Below are positions 52,979 to 62,964 of a stretch of 64,000 nucleotides of DNA, one piece after another (positions within the stretch are counted from its first letter, which is position 1; the number at the start of each line of letters is the position of its first letter). The DNA lies in NCBI RefSeq assembly GCF_001591165.1, contig NZ_BCUG01000014.1, forward strand, positions 1 to 64,000, given 5' to 3'. The position numbers and the translations under genes are program-made. Below the pieces are notes generated by a model. It saw only the letters and a program-made list of their open reading frames with translations, did not search any database and had not been told where the DNA came from. The stretch is from Thauera butanivorans NBRC 103042 (lineage in GTDB: Bacteria; Pseudomonadota; Gammaproteobacteria; Burkholderiales; Rhodocyclaceae).

Positions 52979-55681
52979 TCAACTGACGAAGCGGCACTTC
53001 GACGCGGGCGTGCGCGTATCCATGTTGCGCCCGCGGTTCAAGTGGTCGTCGATCTCGGCGGCGCAGCCGAGCATGCGCGCATACAGGAACAGGGTGAACG
53101 CAGCCGATTCGAGCGCGGCTTCGCCGACTTCGCCGGCGCGCCACGGTTGCCAGGTCAGGCGCAGCAGCAGCGCGGCGATCACCGCGTCGATATTGACGCA
53201 GTACACCGTGCGCGACACCCCGGCCTCGTGCAGTGCGTGCACCAGCGCATGATAGAAGTCGTGGAAGACGTTGGCCTCGCCGCGCGCGGCCATCAACTCG
53301 CGGATGAAGACTTCGCGCGGGTCGAGGTTGACCGGCCGGTCCTTGAACACCGGGTGATTGACGCCGGGGATCTTGCGCAGTTCGGCGCTGCCCGCAGCGC
53401 GGCGCTCGGCCTTGTAGTTCGCGTAGTCTTCGGCGCAGCGCCGCGCCAGCGCCGCGACGTCGATGCCCTGCGCCTCTGCCGGGTCGTCGAGGCCGGTGTC
53501 GCGGAACTGCTCGATCAGGAACTGCACGCCCTCGAAGCCATTGCCGCCATGGGCGTAGCCGGTGTGGCTCAGAAAACCAACGAGCGCCTTGTTGAGCTGC
53601 ACGCGCTGCGGCATTTCCGGCCCGTCGGCCGACACCGCGCCCTTGGCGCCCTGGGCGGAGATCGTGCCGGGGCCGTTGGTGAGCATGATGCCGATCAGGG
53701 TCTGGAGGGCGAACAGGTCGGCCTCCGCCGGCGCGCGCCCGAGCAGCGCGCGGCAGGCGAGTTCGGTCAGCGAGGTTTCGCCGAGCAGTTCGGCTTCGCC
53801 GACGCCGCAGAAGCTGCCCGGCTCGTGCGCAGCCGCCGGCGCCGAGGCGCCGATCATGGTGCCGATCAGTTGCATCCACCACGGCAGGCACTCGACGGTC
53901 AGGCGCGACACGCGCTTGCGCATCAGCGGTCCCCAGCCGAGCGTCGTCGTGATCGCGGCGAGTACCGCATCGGCGCTGACCGGCCCGTCTAGCTCCCGCA
54001 GGAAGCGCACGAACACCGACCGCGCGCCGCGCGCGGCCAGCCCGGCGAGCATCGCCTCGGCGCGCGGGTCGGCGGACGGCGCACGCAACAGTGCGGTGAA
54101 TTCGGCGTCATTGGCGAGCGCGCTGCAGTCGAAGCCGGCGTCGAGCGCGTCGCGCAGGCCCGCGGCGGCGAAGCGCTCGACGAAGGCGGCGGCGATGTTG
54201 CGGGCCGCTTCGGCGCGGCGCGGACCGGCGATCGTGAGCGCAGCGGCGAGCACCGCGTTGGGCGCGCTGCCAGCGGCACGCGCCGCCTCGGCAGCGGCGA
54301 GCACGGGATCGCCGTGCAAGTTCAGGCAAGCACCGACGGCAACGGCGACGAGCTTGCGGTCGTTGTCGCCGCCGGGCTCGTGCAGCAGCGCGAGGGCGAC
54401 GTTCGCTTCCAGCGGCAGGCCTGCGGCATCGAGCACGCGCATGCCGTGCAGGCTGGCGACCTGGGTCGCCGGGTCGAGCTGCGAAGCAGCGGAAGTGTCC
54501 TTCATCGGCGCGCGCGGGAACACCGCGCCCACCTGCTTGGCGAGCGCGGCGATCTGGCTGCCGTAGGGCGCCATCGCCTCGACCACCGGCACGTCGAGCT
54601 GCGGCGGCAGGCTGAGGCCCATGTCGGAGCCAAACCAGGGCTTCAGCTCCATCGTGCCTTCCGGCTCGAAATCCGGCAGCGTGGCGTTGGCGCGCATCAC
54701 CGCGGTGAGCGCGGCGGGGATGTGGGCGATGTTGGTGACCACCGCGCCCTTGGCCGAGAACACCGGCTGCTCGGGCGTGTAGATGCCGTCGACGCCGAAC
54801 TTGTCCATGAACCAGCGCTCTTTCGCCGCGGCATCGTCCTCGCCGCCGGCCATCGCCCCGGCATGGCCGACGGCGCGCGTGAGCTTGCTCTTCCAGCGGC
54901 CGACGACGCAGGCCACCACCGGCTTCGTGAACATGGCATCGCGCTCGTAATAGCCGCCGGGTTCGCAATACAGCACGGCGGCCTTGCTGCGCGCATCGTT
55001 GGCGAGTGCGAAGGCGAACTCGGGCGCGGCATAGTGGATGTAGACATCCTTGCCGCTGGAGACCAGCGTCGTCGTGCCCCAGCCGGCCATGCGCAGGTAC
55101 TGGGCAATGGTGGTGGTGAAGCCGCCCGAGTTCGACAGCACCGCGATCGAGCCGCGGCGCAGCGTGTCCGACGGATTGTCGCCGCCGAGCGCGCCGCCGA
55201 TGCGCACCTGGTTCCAGGCGTCGGCCACGCCGAGGCAGTTGGCGCCGAAGATGTCGATGCCGTGCTGCTGGCCCATGGCGCGGATCTCGCGCGCATCGTG
55301 CACCGCGATCTTCTCGGTGATGATGAAGATCTTCTTCAGTTCGGGATTGACCCGGATCAGCTCGGCGACGCCGTCGCGCGCGGCCGCGGGCGGCAGATAC
55401 ACCACGCCGCAGTTGAAGCGATGGCCGTCGTCGAGGCCTTCGCGCACGCTGTTGTAGACCGGGATGTTGCCGATCGGCGTCTCCAGCACCTGGCCGCGCC
55501 GCCCGGGGGACGTGCCGAACACGACGTTGCCGCCCGACCACGCGTGGCCGACCGGCGTCACTTCGCTCGATTCGCCGCCGAGAATGTTGAGCACGCAGAC
55601 GCGGTCGTGCTGCGTTGCGATCTGTGCCAGCGAGTTGACGCCGACGTAATACTTGAAATCACCTGCACCTTGCCGATACAT
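52979..55681 (-). CDS. ATP-citrate-lyase-like large subunit (CoA ligase alpha plus citrate-synthase-like)
   Basis: A 900-residue protein. About 1-340 is a succinyl/citryl-CoA ligase alpha module with the phospho-histidine loop AVGHAGAMAGG (H273). About 595-890 is a citrate-synthase-like module keeping H711 (GYAHGGNG), H776 (PGVNHPVFK) and D832 (YCVNIDAV). The middle (about 410-590) looks like a second, decayed citrate-synthase-like segment (LTIAGPRRAEAARN). Known AclA is about 610 residues, so this is unusually long. AGGAG lies six bases before the ATG. It should act with the ATP-grasp subunit encoded just upstream. Confidence 0.78.
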   Translation of the reverse strand: MYRQGAGDFKYYVGVNSLAQIATQHDRVCVLNILGGESSEVTPVGHAWSGGNVVFGTSPGRRGQVLETPIGNIPVYNSVREGLDDGHRFNCGVVYLPPAAARDGVAELIRVNPELKKIFIITEKIAVHDAREIRAMGQQHGIDIFGANCLGVADAWNQVRIGGALGGDNPSDTLRRGSIAVLSNSGGFTTTIAQYLRMAGWGTTTLVSSGKDVYIHYAAPEFAFALANDARSKAAVLYCEPGGYYERDAMFTKPVVACVVGRWKSKLTRAVGHAGAMAGGEDDAAAKERWFMDKFGVDGIYTPEQPVFSAKGAVVTNIAHIPAALTAVMRANATLPDFEPEGTMELKPWFGSDMGLSLPPQLDVPVVEAMAPYGSQIAALAKQVGAVFPRAPMKDTSAASQLDPATQVASLHGMRVLDAAGLPLEANVALALLHEPGGDNDRKLVAVAVGACLNLHGDPVLAAAEAARAAGSAPNAVLAAALTIAGPRRAEAARNIAAAFVERFAAAGLRDALDAGFDCSALANDAEFTALLRAPSADPRAEAMLAGLAARGARSVFVRFLRELDGPVSADAVLAAITTTLGWGPLMRKRVSRLTVECLPWWMQLIGTMIGASAPAAAHEPGSFCGVGEAELLGETSLTELACRALLGRAPAEADLFALQTLIGIMLTNGPGTISAQGAKGAVSADGPEMPQRVQLNKALVGFLSHTGYAHGGNGFEGVQFLIEQFRDTGLDDPAEAQGIDVAALARRCAEDYANYKAERRAAGSAELRKIPGVNHPVFKDRPVNLDPREVFIRELMAARGEANVFHDFYHALVHALHEAGVSRTVYCVNIDAVIAALLLRLTWQPWRAGEVGEAALESAAFTLFLYARMLGCAAEIDDHLNRGRNMDTRTPASKCRFVS

Positions 55682-55723
55682 GGCTGTCTCCTGTTTTCTT
55701 GTCCGTGCCGCGAATTGCCGCGC

Positions 55724-57013
55724 TCAGGCGGCCGTCGCCGCGGGGGCGATGCGCAGCCGCTGGGCGACGGCGTCGCGCCCGCCCGCCTTCATCCATTCGT
55801 TGGCCTCGCGCGCGTAGTCAACGACTTCGCTCATCGCCGAATCGAAGCCGAACAGCCGATAGGGCAGGCCGAGCGCTTCGCAGGTGTCGCGCAGCACGCC
55901 CAGGCCGCGCACGAGGTTGGGGCCGCCGCGCCCGGCAACGACGTAGAGCGGCGTCGGCCCGTGGCTGGCGAAGTGCTCGCGCAGCGCGTCGGACATCGCC
56001 CGGAAGGTCTCGAAGATGTCGGTGTTGTTGGATTTGCCGCCGATGATGAAGAGCACGTTGGACTGGCGCAGCCAGTGCTTGAAGCAGATCGAGGCCACCG
56101 TCTTCATCTTCTCGTAGGGCGGGTTGCCGCCGAAGTCCGAGGAGATGATGGCGTCGTCGCCGAGCATCTCGGTGACGAGCGAGTTGGCACCGCCGCCGAA
56201 GGTGGGCGCCAGGATGGTGCCGCCCTCGTTGATGACGTACACGTCGCTCTGGCCCTGGTGGGTGCGCAACTGGTTGATCTCCTGCTCGAAGTCCGAGTAG
56301 TCGGTGGCGAACAGATGGAGCGGCAGGTTCAGGCGGTGCCAGCGCGGGTCGTCGCGGTCGAAGCCGCATTTGAAGTCGCAGGCCACCGGCGTGAGCCGGC
56401 CGCGGCGGTCGGGGCGCATGCGGATCGGGTTGAGTTCGAGCGTCGTCATGCCGAAGTCGTGGAACAGTTCCCACAGGCGCGGCAGGTGCTGCACCAGCGG
56501 CGAGATGACCTGCTTGGGCGCACCGATGTCGGCGAGCGCGTTGGCGACGACGAAAGCCTTCAGGCCGGTGAGCGGATCGAAGGGGACGCGCGCGACCAGC
56601 GACTTGTCCAGTTCCTCGATGTCCATGCCGCCCATGTGGGTCAGCGTCATCGTCGGCGCGCGGAACTCGGTCGAATCGGTGATCGAGAAGTAGATCTCGT
56701 GCTCGGCCGGCACCGCGGCCTCGAAAGTGACGCCGTTGGACTTCGACACCTGGTTGCCGTGGCGATGCTCGACGAAATACAGGCGTTCCTTCTCGGCGAG
56801 CGCGGTCTTCAGATCCTTGGCACGGCCGATCAGGCCGGCCTTGCCCTTCTTGCCGACCCCGCCCTTGAACACGGGTTTCACGAACACTGCGCCGTGACGC
56901 TCGATGAGGTCGCGGATCTCTTCCTCGCTGGCATCGGAGCCCAGTATCTCCGGGGTGGGAAAGTCGGCGAAGCGCAGCAGGTGCGCGCCATACTTCATGC
57001 CGTTCACATTCAT
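55724..57013 (-). CDS. ATP-citrate-lyase-like ATP-grasp subunit (CoA ligase beta)
   Basis: A 429-residue ATP-grasp CoA-ligase beta-like protein. The N-terminal part contains FVKPVFKGGVGKKGKAGLIG and, for metal binding, ELNPIRMR..PVACDFKCGFD. The C-terminal part reads FIIGGKSNNTDIFETFRAM, closer to the citrate-binding region of ATP-citrate lyase than to succinyl-CoA synthetase. It precedes the large subunit by 42 bases on the same strand. Citrate cleavage is likely but another 2-hydroxy-tricarboxylate is possible. Confidence 0.8.
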   Translation of the reverse strand: MNVNGMKYGAHLLRFADFPTPEILGSDASEEEIRDLIERHGAVFVKPVFKGGVGKKGKAGLIGRAKDLKTALAEKERLYFVEHRHGNQVSKSNGVTFEAAVPAEHEIYFSITDSTEFRAPTMTLTHMGGMDIEELDKSLVARVPFDPLTGLKAFVVANALADIGAPKQVISPLVQHLPRLWELFHDFGMTTLELNPIRMRPDRRGRLTPVACDFKCGFDRDDPRWHRLNLPLHLFATDYSDFEQEINQLRTHQGQSDVYVINEGGTILAPTFGGGANSLVTEMLGDDAIISSDFGGNPPYEKMKTVASICFKHWLRQSNVLFIIGGKSNNTDIFETFRAMSDALREHFASHGPTPLYVVAGRGGPNLVRGLGVLRDTCEALGLPYRLFGFDSAMSEVVDYAREANEWMKAGGRDAVAQRLRIAPAATAA

Positions 57014-57163
57014 GGTGGCTGTCTCCTCTGTATGTGTTGTCTGCCAAAACTAGAACGAATGGCTTTCGGAACGCTTTCGCCTCGCCGAGCCCCTGCAATG
57101 GCGCGGCTGGATTGCCGCACCATGGCGGGGCTCGGGATCGGCGTGCTTGCCGCGGCTGCGGCG

Positions 57164-58210
57164 CTAGAAGCGGTGGCGCACGCCCGCCAGCAGCACGCGG
57201 TGCGAATCGCCCGCTTCCGGCCTGAGGTTGCCGATCGCGTAGCTGGCACCGCTTTCGTTGCTGAGGCGCGAGTAGCCGGCATACAGCGTCGTGCGCCTGG
57301 ACAGGTCGTGCATGTAGTAGGCGGACCAGCCGTGCGCATCCTGCCCCACGGCGCCGTCCGATTCGTCGCGGTCGGCGTAGCTCAGCGCCACCGTGCCGCT
57401 GGCACCGGCCTTGATCTCGGCACCCACGTCGAAGGTGCGCGCCTTGCCCGAACCGACCGTGCCGCGCTCGCGATCCTGGGTCCAGGCAAAATAGGCCTTG
57501 ACCGGCCCGAAGTCGTACGCCAGCCCGAAGCCGTTGGTTCGCACCTTGCCGCCGGTGGCGTCCTGCTGCACCGTCTGCGTGACCAGCGAGCCGGAGAACG
57601 GGCCGTTGGCGTAGAGCAGGGCGATGCCGTGGCCGTCGCCCTGCTTGCGCGCGCTGGAGTCCGAGCCTTCCTCCCTGCCGAACCAGTAGCCGGCATCGAG
57701 TTCGAAGCCGGCGAACTTGGGCGAGCGGTACTTGACCATGTTGTCGAAGCGCACTTCGTAGGCCGGTTTCACCGCACCTGCCTTGCGCGACAGCAGGCCG
57801 ACGCTGCGGTCGGCGCTGCCGGTGGCATCGAAGGGATCGATCGCGACGAAGGCGGGCGAATACTGGCGGCCGAGCGTGAGCCGCCCCAGGCCGCCTTCGA
57901 GGCCGACGAAAGCCTGGCGGCCGAAATGCCGCCCTCCCTGCTCGCGCTCGCCGTTCGAGATGTCGAAGCCGCTTTCCAGCACGAACAGGGCCTTCATGCC
58001 GTTGCCCAGGTTCTCGGTGCCGCGAAAGCCGATGCGCGTGCCGTTGAGCTCGCCATGATCCACCCCCTTGTGGCGGAGATCGCCGGAGCGCTCATAGCCG
58101 AGGTTGACGTCGAGCAGGCCATAGATAGTGACGTTGGACTGGGCGGCACACGGGAAGGCGGCGGCCGAGGCGAGTGTGGCGAGTGTGGCCATCCGGATGA
58201 AGCGGTTCAT
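57164..58210 (-). CDS. Gram-negative porin (Burkholderia type)
   Basis: A 348-residue outer-membrane trimeric porin. The signal peptide ends near FPCAA|QSNVTIYGLLDVNLGYE. The sequence is rich in alternating beta segments, and GFRGTENLGNGMKALF and a C-terminal Phe (VRHRF) are typical. GGAG lies six bases before the ATG. The substrate range is unknown; it is next to the citrate-lyase-like genes and could serve anion uptake, but that is speculation. Confidence 0.93.
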   Translation of the reverse strand: MNRFIRMATLATLASAAAFPCAAQSNVTIYGLLDVNLGYERSGDLRHKGVDHGELNGTRIGFRGTENLGNGMKALFVLESGFDISNGEREQGGRHFGRQAFVGLEGGLGRLTLGRQYSPAFVAIDPFDATGSADRSVGLLSRKAGAVKPAYEVRFDNMVKYRSPKFAGFELDAGYWFGREEGSDSSARKQGDGHGIALLYANGPFSGSLVTQTVQQDATGGKVRTNGFGLAYDFGPVKAYFAWTQDRERGTVGSGKARTFDVGAEIKAGASGTVALSYADRDESDGAVGQDAHGWSAYYMHDLSRRTTLYAGYSRLSNESGASYAIGNLRPEAGDSHRVLLAGVRHRF

Positions 58211-58372
58211 GAATGTCTCCGTGATCTTGTCGAGTTGTTCGCGCCACGCGGGAATGGCACGCGGCGCATATTGCAATGCCATCCCTTTCAATCGGCTTTC
58301 GCTTGATCCCCGACAGCCCGAACAGCCACCGGCTCTGGGACAATCGCCTACTGCGACACGGAGCACCCCACC

Positions 58373-58708
58373 ATGGCCGAAACCCCCGACACCCTCCTCG
58401 TCCTCACCAACCTGCCCGATGGCGACAGCGCCCGTGCGCTCGCCGCGGCGCTGGTCGAGCAGCGCCTGGCCGCCTGCGTGAATATCCTGGCGCCCTGCAC
58501 CTCGGTGTATCGCTGGCAGAGCGAACTCGAGACGGCAGCCGAAGTGCCGCTGCTGATCAAGACCACGCGCACACGCTATGCCGCGCTGGAAGCGGCCATC
58601 CGCGCCCACCATCCCTACGAACTTCCCGAGATCGTGGCGGTCCCTGTGGTGCTGGGCCTGCCGGGCTACCTCGACTGGGTCGCAGCCGAAACCGTCCCCG
58701 GCACCTGA
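58373..58708 (+). CDS. cutA: Divalent-ion tolerance protein CutA
   Basis: A 111-residue trimeric CutA1 protein. Signatures are LAACVNILAPCTSVYRWQSELE and HHPYELPEIVAVPV. It was originally linked to copper tolerance; the biochemical function remains unclear. It is 70 bases upstream of dsbD, and cutA-dsbD linkage is widespread in proteobacteria. Confidence 0.95.
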   Translation: MAETPDTLLVLTNLPDGDSARALAAALVEQRLAACVNILAPCTSVYRWQSELETAAEVPLLIKTTRTRYAALEAAIRAHHPYELPEIVAVPVVLGLPGYLDWVAAETVPGT

Positions 58709-58778
58709 AATCCGTTCCGCCGCCACTCCGCCAGTTGCTTTCCCGGTCACCTTCCATCCGCCGCCCCAGAAGAACACG

Positions 58779-60617
58779 ATGCACCGCCTGCTGACCCTGC
58801 TTTCGCTGCTTGCCGGCCTGTTGCTGTCCGGCCTGTTGTTGCCCAATCACGCCCAGGCCAACCCGATCGAACCCGAGAAGGCCTTCGCCCTGCGCGCCCA
58901 GGCGCTGGATGCACAGACGGTGGAAGTCGTGTTCCAGGTGGCGAAGGACTACTACCTGTACGGTGACAAGTTCCGTTTCGAGTCCGAGCCTGCCGGCGTC
59001 GAATTCGGTCCGCCGGTGAAGCCGACCGGCAAATGGCACAAGGACGATTTCTTCGGCAATGTCGAGACCCACCGCGGCGAGCTGCGCATCCTGCTGCCGG
59101 TGGCGGCGGTGCCCGAGGGCATGACGCGCTTCGAACTGGTCGCCACCAGCCAGGGCTGCTGGGACGGCGGCATCTGCTATCCGCCGACGACGCAGCTCGC
59201 GGCGATCGATCTCGATGCGCCACCGCAGAAGAGCGGCAGCGGCTTTCTCGGCAATGTGCTCAACGGCGGCTTCGGCAGCACCGCGGCATCGGCCGCCAGC
59301 GAACCGGCCACGGGTGCCGCCGTCTCCGGCGACGAAACCGGCGACATCGCCCGCCTGCTGTCGGGCGCCAGCGTGCCGCTGGTCCTGCTGAGCTTCTTCG
59401 GCTTCGGCCTGCTGCTGGCCTTCACGCCCTGCACCTTCCCGATGATTCCGATCCTGTCCGGCATCATCGTCGGCCAGGGCCACAAGGTTTCGCACGCGCG
59501 CGCCTTCGTGCTGTCGCTGGCCTACGTGCTGGGCATGGCGGTGACCTACGCGCTGGCGGGCGTCGCCGCCGGCCTGTCGGGCACGATGCTGACGGCGGCC
59601 TTGCAGAACGTCTGGGTGCTGTCGGCCTTCGCGCTGCTGTTCGTGCTGCTGTCGCTGTCGATGTTCGGCTTCTACGAACTGCAGTTGCCGACCGCCCTGC
59701 AGAGCCGGCTGGCCGACAGCGCGAGCCACAAGAAGGGTGGCAACCTCGGTGGCGTCACCATCATGGGCGCACTGTCGGCGCTGATCGTCGGCCCCTGCGT
59801 CGCCGCGCCGCTGGCCGGCGCCCTGCTCTACATCGCCCAGACCGGCGACGCGGCGCTGGGCGGCTGGGCGCTGTTCGTGATGGCGCTGGGCATGGGCGCG
59901 CCGCTGCTGCTGGTGGGCGTGGCCTCGCGCAGCCTGCTGCCCAAGGTCGGGCCGTGGATGGAAGGCGTCAAGAAGGCTTTCGGCGTGATGCTGCTGGCAG
60001 TGGCGCTGTGGATGCTGACGCCGGTGATCCCGCCGCTGGCGATGATGCTGGGCTGGGCGGCGCTGCTGCTGTTCTCGGCCATCTTCCTGCACGCGATCGA
60101 CCCGCTGCCGCACAACGCCAGGGGCTGGCAGCGCTTCTGGAAAGGCGTCGGCGTGCTGCTGCTGCTGTCCGGCGCGGCGATGCTGATCGGCGCGCTGGCC
60201 GGCTCGCGCGACCCGCTGCAGCCGCTGGCGGTGCTGCGCGCCGCAACGGCGGCGCCAGTCACCCTGCCGCCTTTCGAGAAGGTGGATTCCATCGCCGAAC
60301 TCGACGCCCGCCTGGCCGCCGCCGACCGCCCGGTGATGCTCGATTTCTATGCCGACTGGTGCGTGTCGTGCAAGGAGATGGAACGCTTCACCTTCACCGA
60401 CGCCGCCGTCGCCGAGCGCATGGGCCGGATGCTGCTGCTGAAGGCCGACGTCACCGCCAACAGCGACGAGCACAAGGCGCTGCTGAAGCGCTTCGGCCTG
60501 TTCGGCCCGCCGGGCATCATCTTCTTCGACGCCGGGGGCCAGGAGCGCAAGGGCCTGCGCGTGGTCGGCTTCATGAAGGCGACCCCCTTCGCGACCGTGC
60601 TGGATCGGGCGCTGTAG
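58779..60617 (+). CDS. dsbD: Thiol:disulfide interchange protein DsbD
   Basis: Passes electrons from cytoplasmic thioredoxin to periplasmic disulfide reductases and cytochrome c maturation. The 612-residue protein has a signal sequence, a periplasmic alpha domain with C127/C133 (GCWDGGICYP), eight membrane segments with the cysteines in FTPCTFPMIP and VGPCVAAP, and a thioredoxin-like gamma domain with WCVSCK. All three redox pairs are present. The start is ATG 58779. Confidence 0.96.
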   Translation: MHRLLTLLSLLAGLLLSGLLLPNHAQANPIEPEKAFALRAQALDAQTVEVVFQVAKDYYLYGDKFRFESEPAGVEFGPPVKPTGKWHKDDFFGNVETHRGELRILLPVAAVPEGMTRFELVATSQGCWDGGICYPPTTQLAAIDLDAPPQKSGSGFLGNVLNGGFGSTAASAASEPATGAAVSGDETGDIARLLSGASVPLVLLSFFGFGLLLAFTPCTFPMIPILSGIIVGQGHKVSHARAFVLSLAYVLGMAVTYALAGVAAGLSGTMLTAALQNVWVLSAFALLFVLLSLSMFGFYELQLPTALQSRLADSASHKKGGNLGGVTIMGALSALIVGPCVAAPLAGALLYIAQTGDAALGGWALFVMALGMGAPLLLVGVASRSLLPKVGPWMEGVKKAFGVMLLAVALWMLTPVIPPLAMMLGWAALLLFSAIFLHAIDPLPHNARGWQRFWKGVGVLLLLSGAAMLIGALAGSRDPLQPLAVLRAATAAPVTLPPFEKVDSIAELDARLAAADRPVMLDFYADWCVSCKEMERFTFTDAAVAERMGRMLLLKADVTANSDEHKALLKRFGLFGPPGIIFFDAGGQERKGLRVVGFMKATPFATVLDRAL

Positions 60618-60677
60618 CGGCAGGGGCGGGGTTTTTACCCTACAATCCCGCCTTTCCCCTTTCGCGTCAGACCTTTC

Positions 60678-61289
60678 ATGTTCTCCGGCATCGTCGCGGC
60701 CATCGGCCGCATCGAACACATCGAGCCGCTCGCGGACGGTATCCGCCTCACCGTCGATACCGACGGCCTGGACCTGTCCGACGTCATCGTCGGCGACAGC
60801 ATCGCGCACAGCGGCGTGTGCCTGACCGTGATCGAAATGGACGGCCCCAGGCTGAAGTACGACGTTTCGCGCGAGACGCTGAACTGCACCGTCGGCCTGG
60901 ATGCGGTCGGCAACGAGGTGAACCTGGAAAAGGCGCTGCGCCTGGCGGACCGCCTCGGCGGCCACCTGGTCACCGGGCATGTGGACGGCGTCGGCGAGGT
61001 GCTGAAGTTCGAGCCGCTGGGCGAGAGCCACGAACTGGTGATCCGCGCACCCGCGGCGATCGCCGGCTACATTGCCAAGAAGGGCTCGATCACCGTCAAC
61101 GGCGTCAGCCTGACGGTGAACCACGTCGAAGGGCGCGACTTCTCGATCAACCTGATCCCGCACACGGTGGCGATGACCAACCTGAAGCATCTGGCCGCGG
61201 GCAGCCGGGTCAACCTGGAAATCGACCTGATCGCACGCTACGTCGAGCGCATGCTCGCCTGGCGCGGCGAAGACGCCGCCCAGGGCTGA
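60678..61289 (+). CDS. ribE: Riboflavin synthase (alpha subunit)
   Basis: Forms riboflavin from two 6,7-dimethyl-8-ribityllumazine molecules. The 203-residue protein has two lumazine-binding repeats, MFSGIVAAIGRIEHIEP..GVCLTV and LVTGHVDGVGEVLKF..GVSLTVN. A -10-like TACAAT lies at 60641-60646. No FMN riboswitch is seen in the 60-base leader. It heads the riboflavin operon; ribD is not in the window. Confidence 0.96.
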   Translation: MFSGIVAAIGRIEHIEPLADGIRLTVDTDGLDLSDVIVGDSIAHSGVCLTVIEMDGPRLKYDVSRETLNCTVGLDAVGNEVNLEKALRLADRLGGHLVTGHVDGVGEVLKFEPLGESHELVIRAPAAIAGYIAKKGSITVNGVSLTVNHVEGRDFSINLIPHTVAMTNLKHLAAGSRVNLEIDLIARYVERMLAWRGEDAAQG

Positions 61290-61348
61290 GCAACAACGAA
61301 CACATGCGCCGCGCCAGACGCCGGCAAGGCAAAAACAAAGGAAACAGC

Positions 61349-62437
61349 ATGAGCGCACTTGCGCCGATTACCGAGATCATCGCCGACATCAAGGCCGGCC
61401 GGATGGTCATCCTGGTCGACGAGGAAGATCGCGAAAACGAGGGCGACGTCGTCCTCGCCGCGGAGTTCGTCACCCCCGAAGCGATCAATTTCATGGTCAC
61501 GCACTGCCGCGGCCTGGTGTGCCTGACGCTGACCGACGAACGCTGCCGCCAGCTCGGCCTGGAGCAGATGGTGCGCGACAACCGCACGCCGCACGGCACC
61601 GCCTTCACCGCCTCGATCGAAGCCGCCACCGGCGTCACCACCGGCATTTCGGCCCACGACCGCGCGCGCACCGTGCAGGTCGCGGTCGCCCGCCACGCCA
61701 GGCCCGAAGACATCGTGATGCCGGGCCACATCTTCCCGCTCACCGCGCAGAAGGGCGGCGTGCTGATCCGCGCCGGCCACACCGAGGCCGGCTGCGACCT
61801 CGCCCAGCTCGCCGGACTGGAGCCTGCCGCGGTGATCTGCGAGATCCTGAAGGACGACGGCACCATGGCCCGCCTGCCCGATCTCGTCGAGTTCGGCAAG
61901 ACGCACGGCCTGAAGATCGGCGCCATCCGCGACCTGATCGAATACCGCGCCGCCACCGAACACCTGATCGAAAAAGTCTGCGAGAAGGAAGTCGATACCG
62001 CCCACGGCCGCTTCACGCTGTCCGCCTTCGAGGACAAGACCTCGGGCGACGTCCATTTCGCCCTGTCGCGCGGCGACATCGCACCGGAACGCGAAACCCT
62101 GGTGCGGGTGCACGAACCGATCTCGGTGGTGGACTTCATCGACTCCGGCAGCAGGCACCACAGCTTTCCGGTCAATGAGTCGCTCGCCGCGCTGGCGGCG
62201 GCCGATGCCGGCGTGATCGTGCTGCTCTACCGGCCGATGTCGGGCCGCGAACTGCTCGCCAGCCTGAACGGCGCGGAAGACCGCCCGGCGAAATGGGATG
62301 CCCGCCTGTTCGGCGTCGGCGCCCAGATTCTGCGCGCGCTGAACGTCGGCAAGATGCGGCTGCTCGCCAGCCCGCGCAAGATCCCGAGCATGGCCGGCTT
62401 CGGGCTGGAAATCACCGGCTTCGTTGGCAAGAACTGA
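61349..62437 (+). CDS. ribBA: Dihydroxybutanone-phosphate synthase with decayed cyclohydrolase II domain (RibBX type)
   Basis: A 362-residue two-domain protein. The N-terminal half is an intact Rib[41 protein letters not shown] and the [18 protein letters not shown] region. The C-terminal half is related to GTP cyclohydrolase II but lacks the zinc-binding cysteines (no ECLTGD..RCDC motif; it reads [20 protein letters not shown]). It should therefore make dihydroxybutanone phosphate only. AAAGGA precedes the ATG. A separate RibA is needed elsewhere. Confidence 0.92.
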   Translation: MSALAPITEIIADIKAGRMVILVDEEDRENEGDVVLAAEFVTPEAINFMVTHCRGLVCLTLTDERCRQLGLEQMVRDNRTPHGTAFTASIEAATGVTTGISAHDRARTVQVAVARHARPEDIVMPGHIFPLTAQKGGVLIRAGHTEAGCDLAQLAGLEPAAVICEILKDDGTMARLPDLVEFGKTHGLKIGAIRDLIEYRAATEHLIEKVCEKEVDTAHGRFTLSAFEDKTSGDVHFALSRGDIAPERETLVRVHEPISVVDFIDSGSRHHSFPVNESLAALAAADAGVIVLLYRPMSGRELLASLNGAEDRPAKWDARLFGVGAQILRALNVGKMRLLASPRKIPSMAGFGLEITGFVGKN

Positions 62438-62460
62438 CCGCCCCCCCAAGAGACTTCCGC

Positions 62461-62964
62461 ATGCAACGCAACCAATCCGAAAACGCCCGCCAGGGCGCCC
62501 GCTACGACGGCATCGACGAAATCGACCCCGACCTCGACGGCGCCGGCGTGCGCGTCGGCATCGCCATGGCACGCTTCAACCTCGACATCTGCGAAGGCCT
62601 GCTGTCGGCCTGCACCGACGAACTGCTCCGGCTCGGCGTCGCGCGCAGCGACATTCGCATCGTCACCGTGCCCGGCGCGCTGGAAATCCCGCTGGTACTG
62701 CAGACGATGGCGAAGAGCGGCAAGTACGACGCACTGGTGGCGCTCGGCGCGGTGATCCGCGGCGAGACCTACCACTTCGAGCTGGTCTCCAACGAAATGG
62801 GCGCCGGCATCACCCGCGTCGGCCTCGACACCGGCCTGCCGATCGCCAACGGCGTGCTGACGACCGAGGACGACGACCAGGCCATCGCCCGCATGAGCGA
62901 GAAAGGCGCCGATTGCGCCCGCACCGCGGTGGAAATGGTCAAGCTGCTGAAGGTGGTGGGATGA
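62461..62964 (+). CDS. ribH: 6,7-dimethyl-8-ribityllumazine synthase
   Basis: Condenses dihydroxybutanone phosphate with the ribityl-pyrimidine. The 167-residue protein has [34 protein letters not shown] and the catalytic [19 protein letters not shown]. The first 25 residues are a polar extension before [11 protein letters not shown]. It lies 23 bases after ribBX and overlaps nusB by four bases. Confidence 0.96.
   Translation: MQRNQSENARQGARYDGIDEIDPDLDGAGVRVGIAMARFNLDICEGLLSACTDELLRLGVARSDIRIVTVPGALEIPLVLQTMAKSGKYDALVALGAVIRGETYHFELVSNEMGAGITRVGLDTGLPIANGVLTTEDDDQAIARMSEKGADCARTAVEMVKLLKVVG

Noticed and set aside
54314-58306. A plus-strand open frame of about 1330 codons opposite the citrate-lyase-like genes and porin
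   Set aside because: Its product is rich in Arg, His, Gln and Ala with no domain pattern. The opposite strand encodes clear families with good starts and ribosome binding sites. High GC creates such long antisense frames.
60618-60677. FMN riboswitch ahead of the riboflavin operon
   Set aside because: The gap is only 60 bases and lacks the conserved FMN aptamer blocks (AGGGGGCA-like and others).
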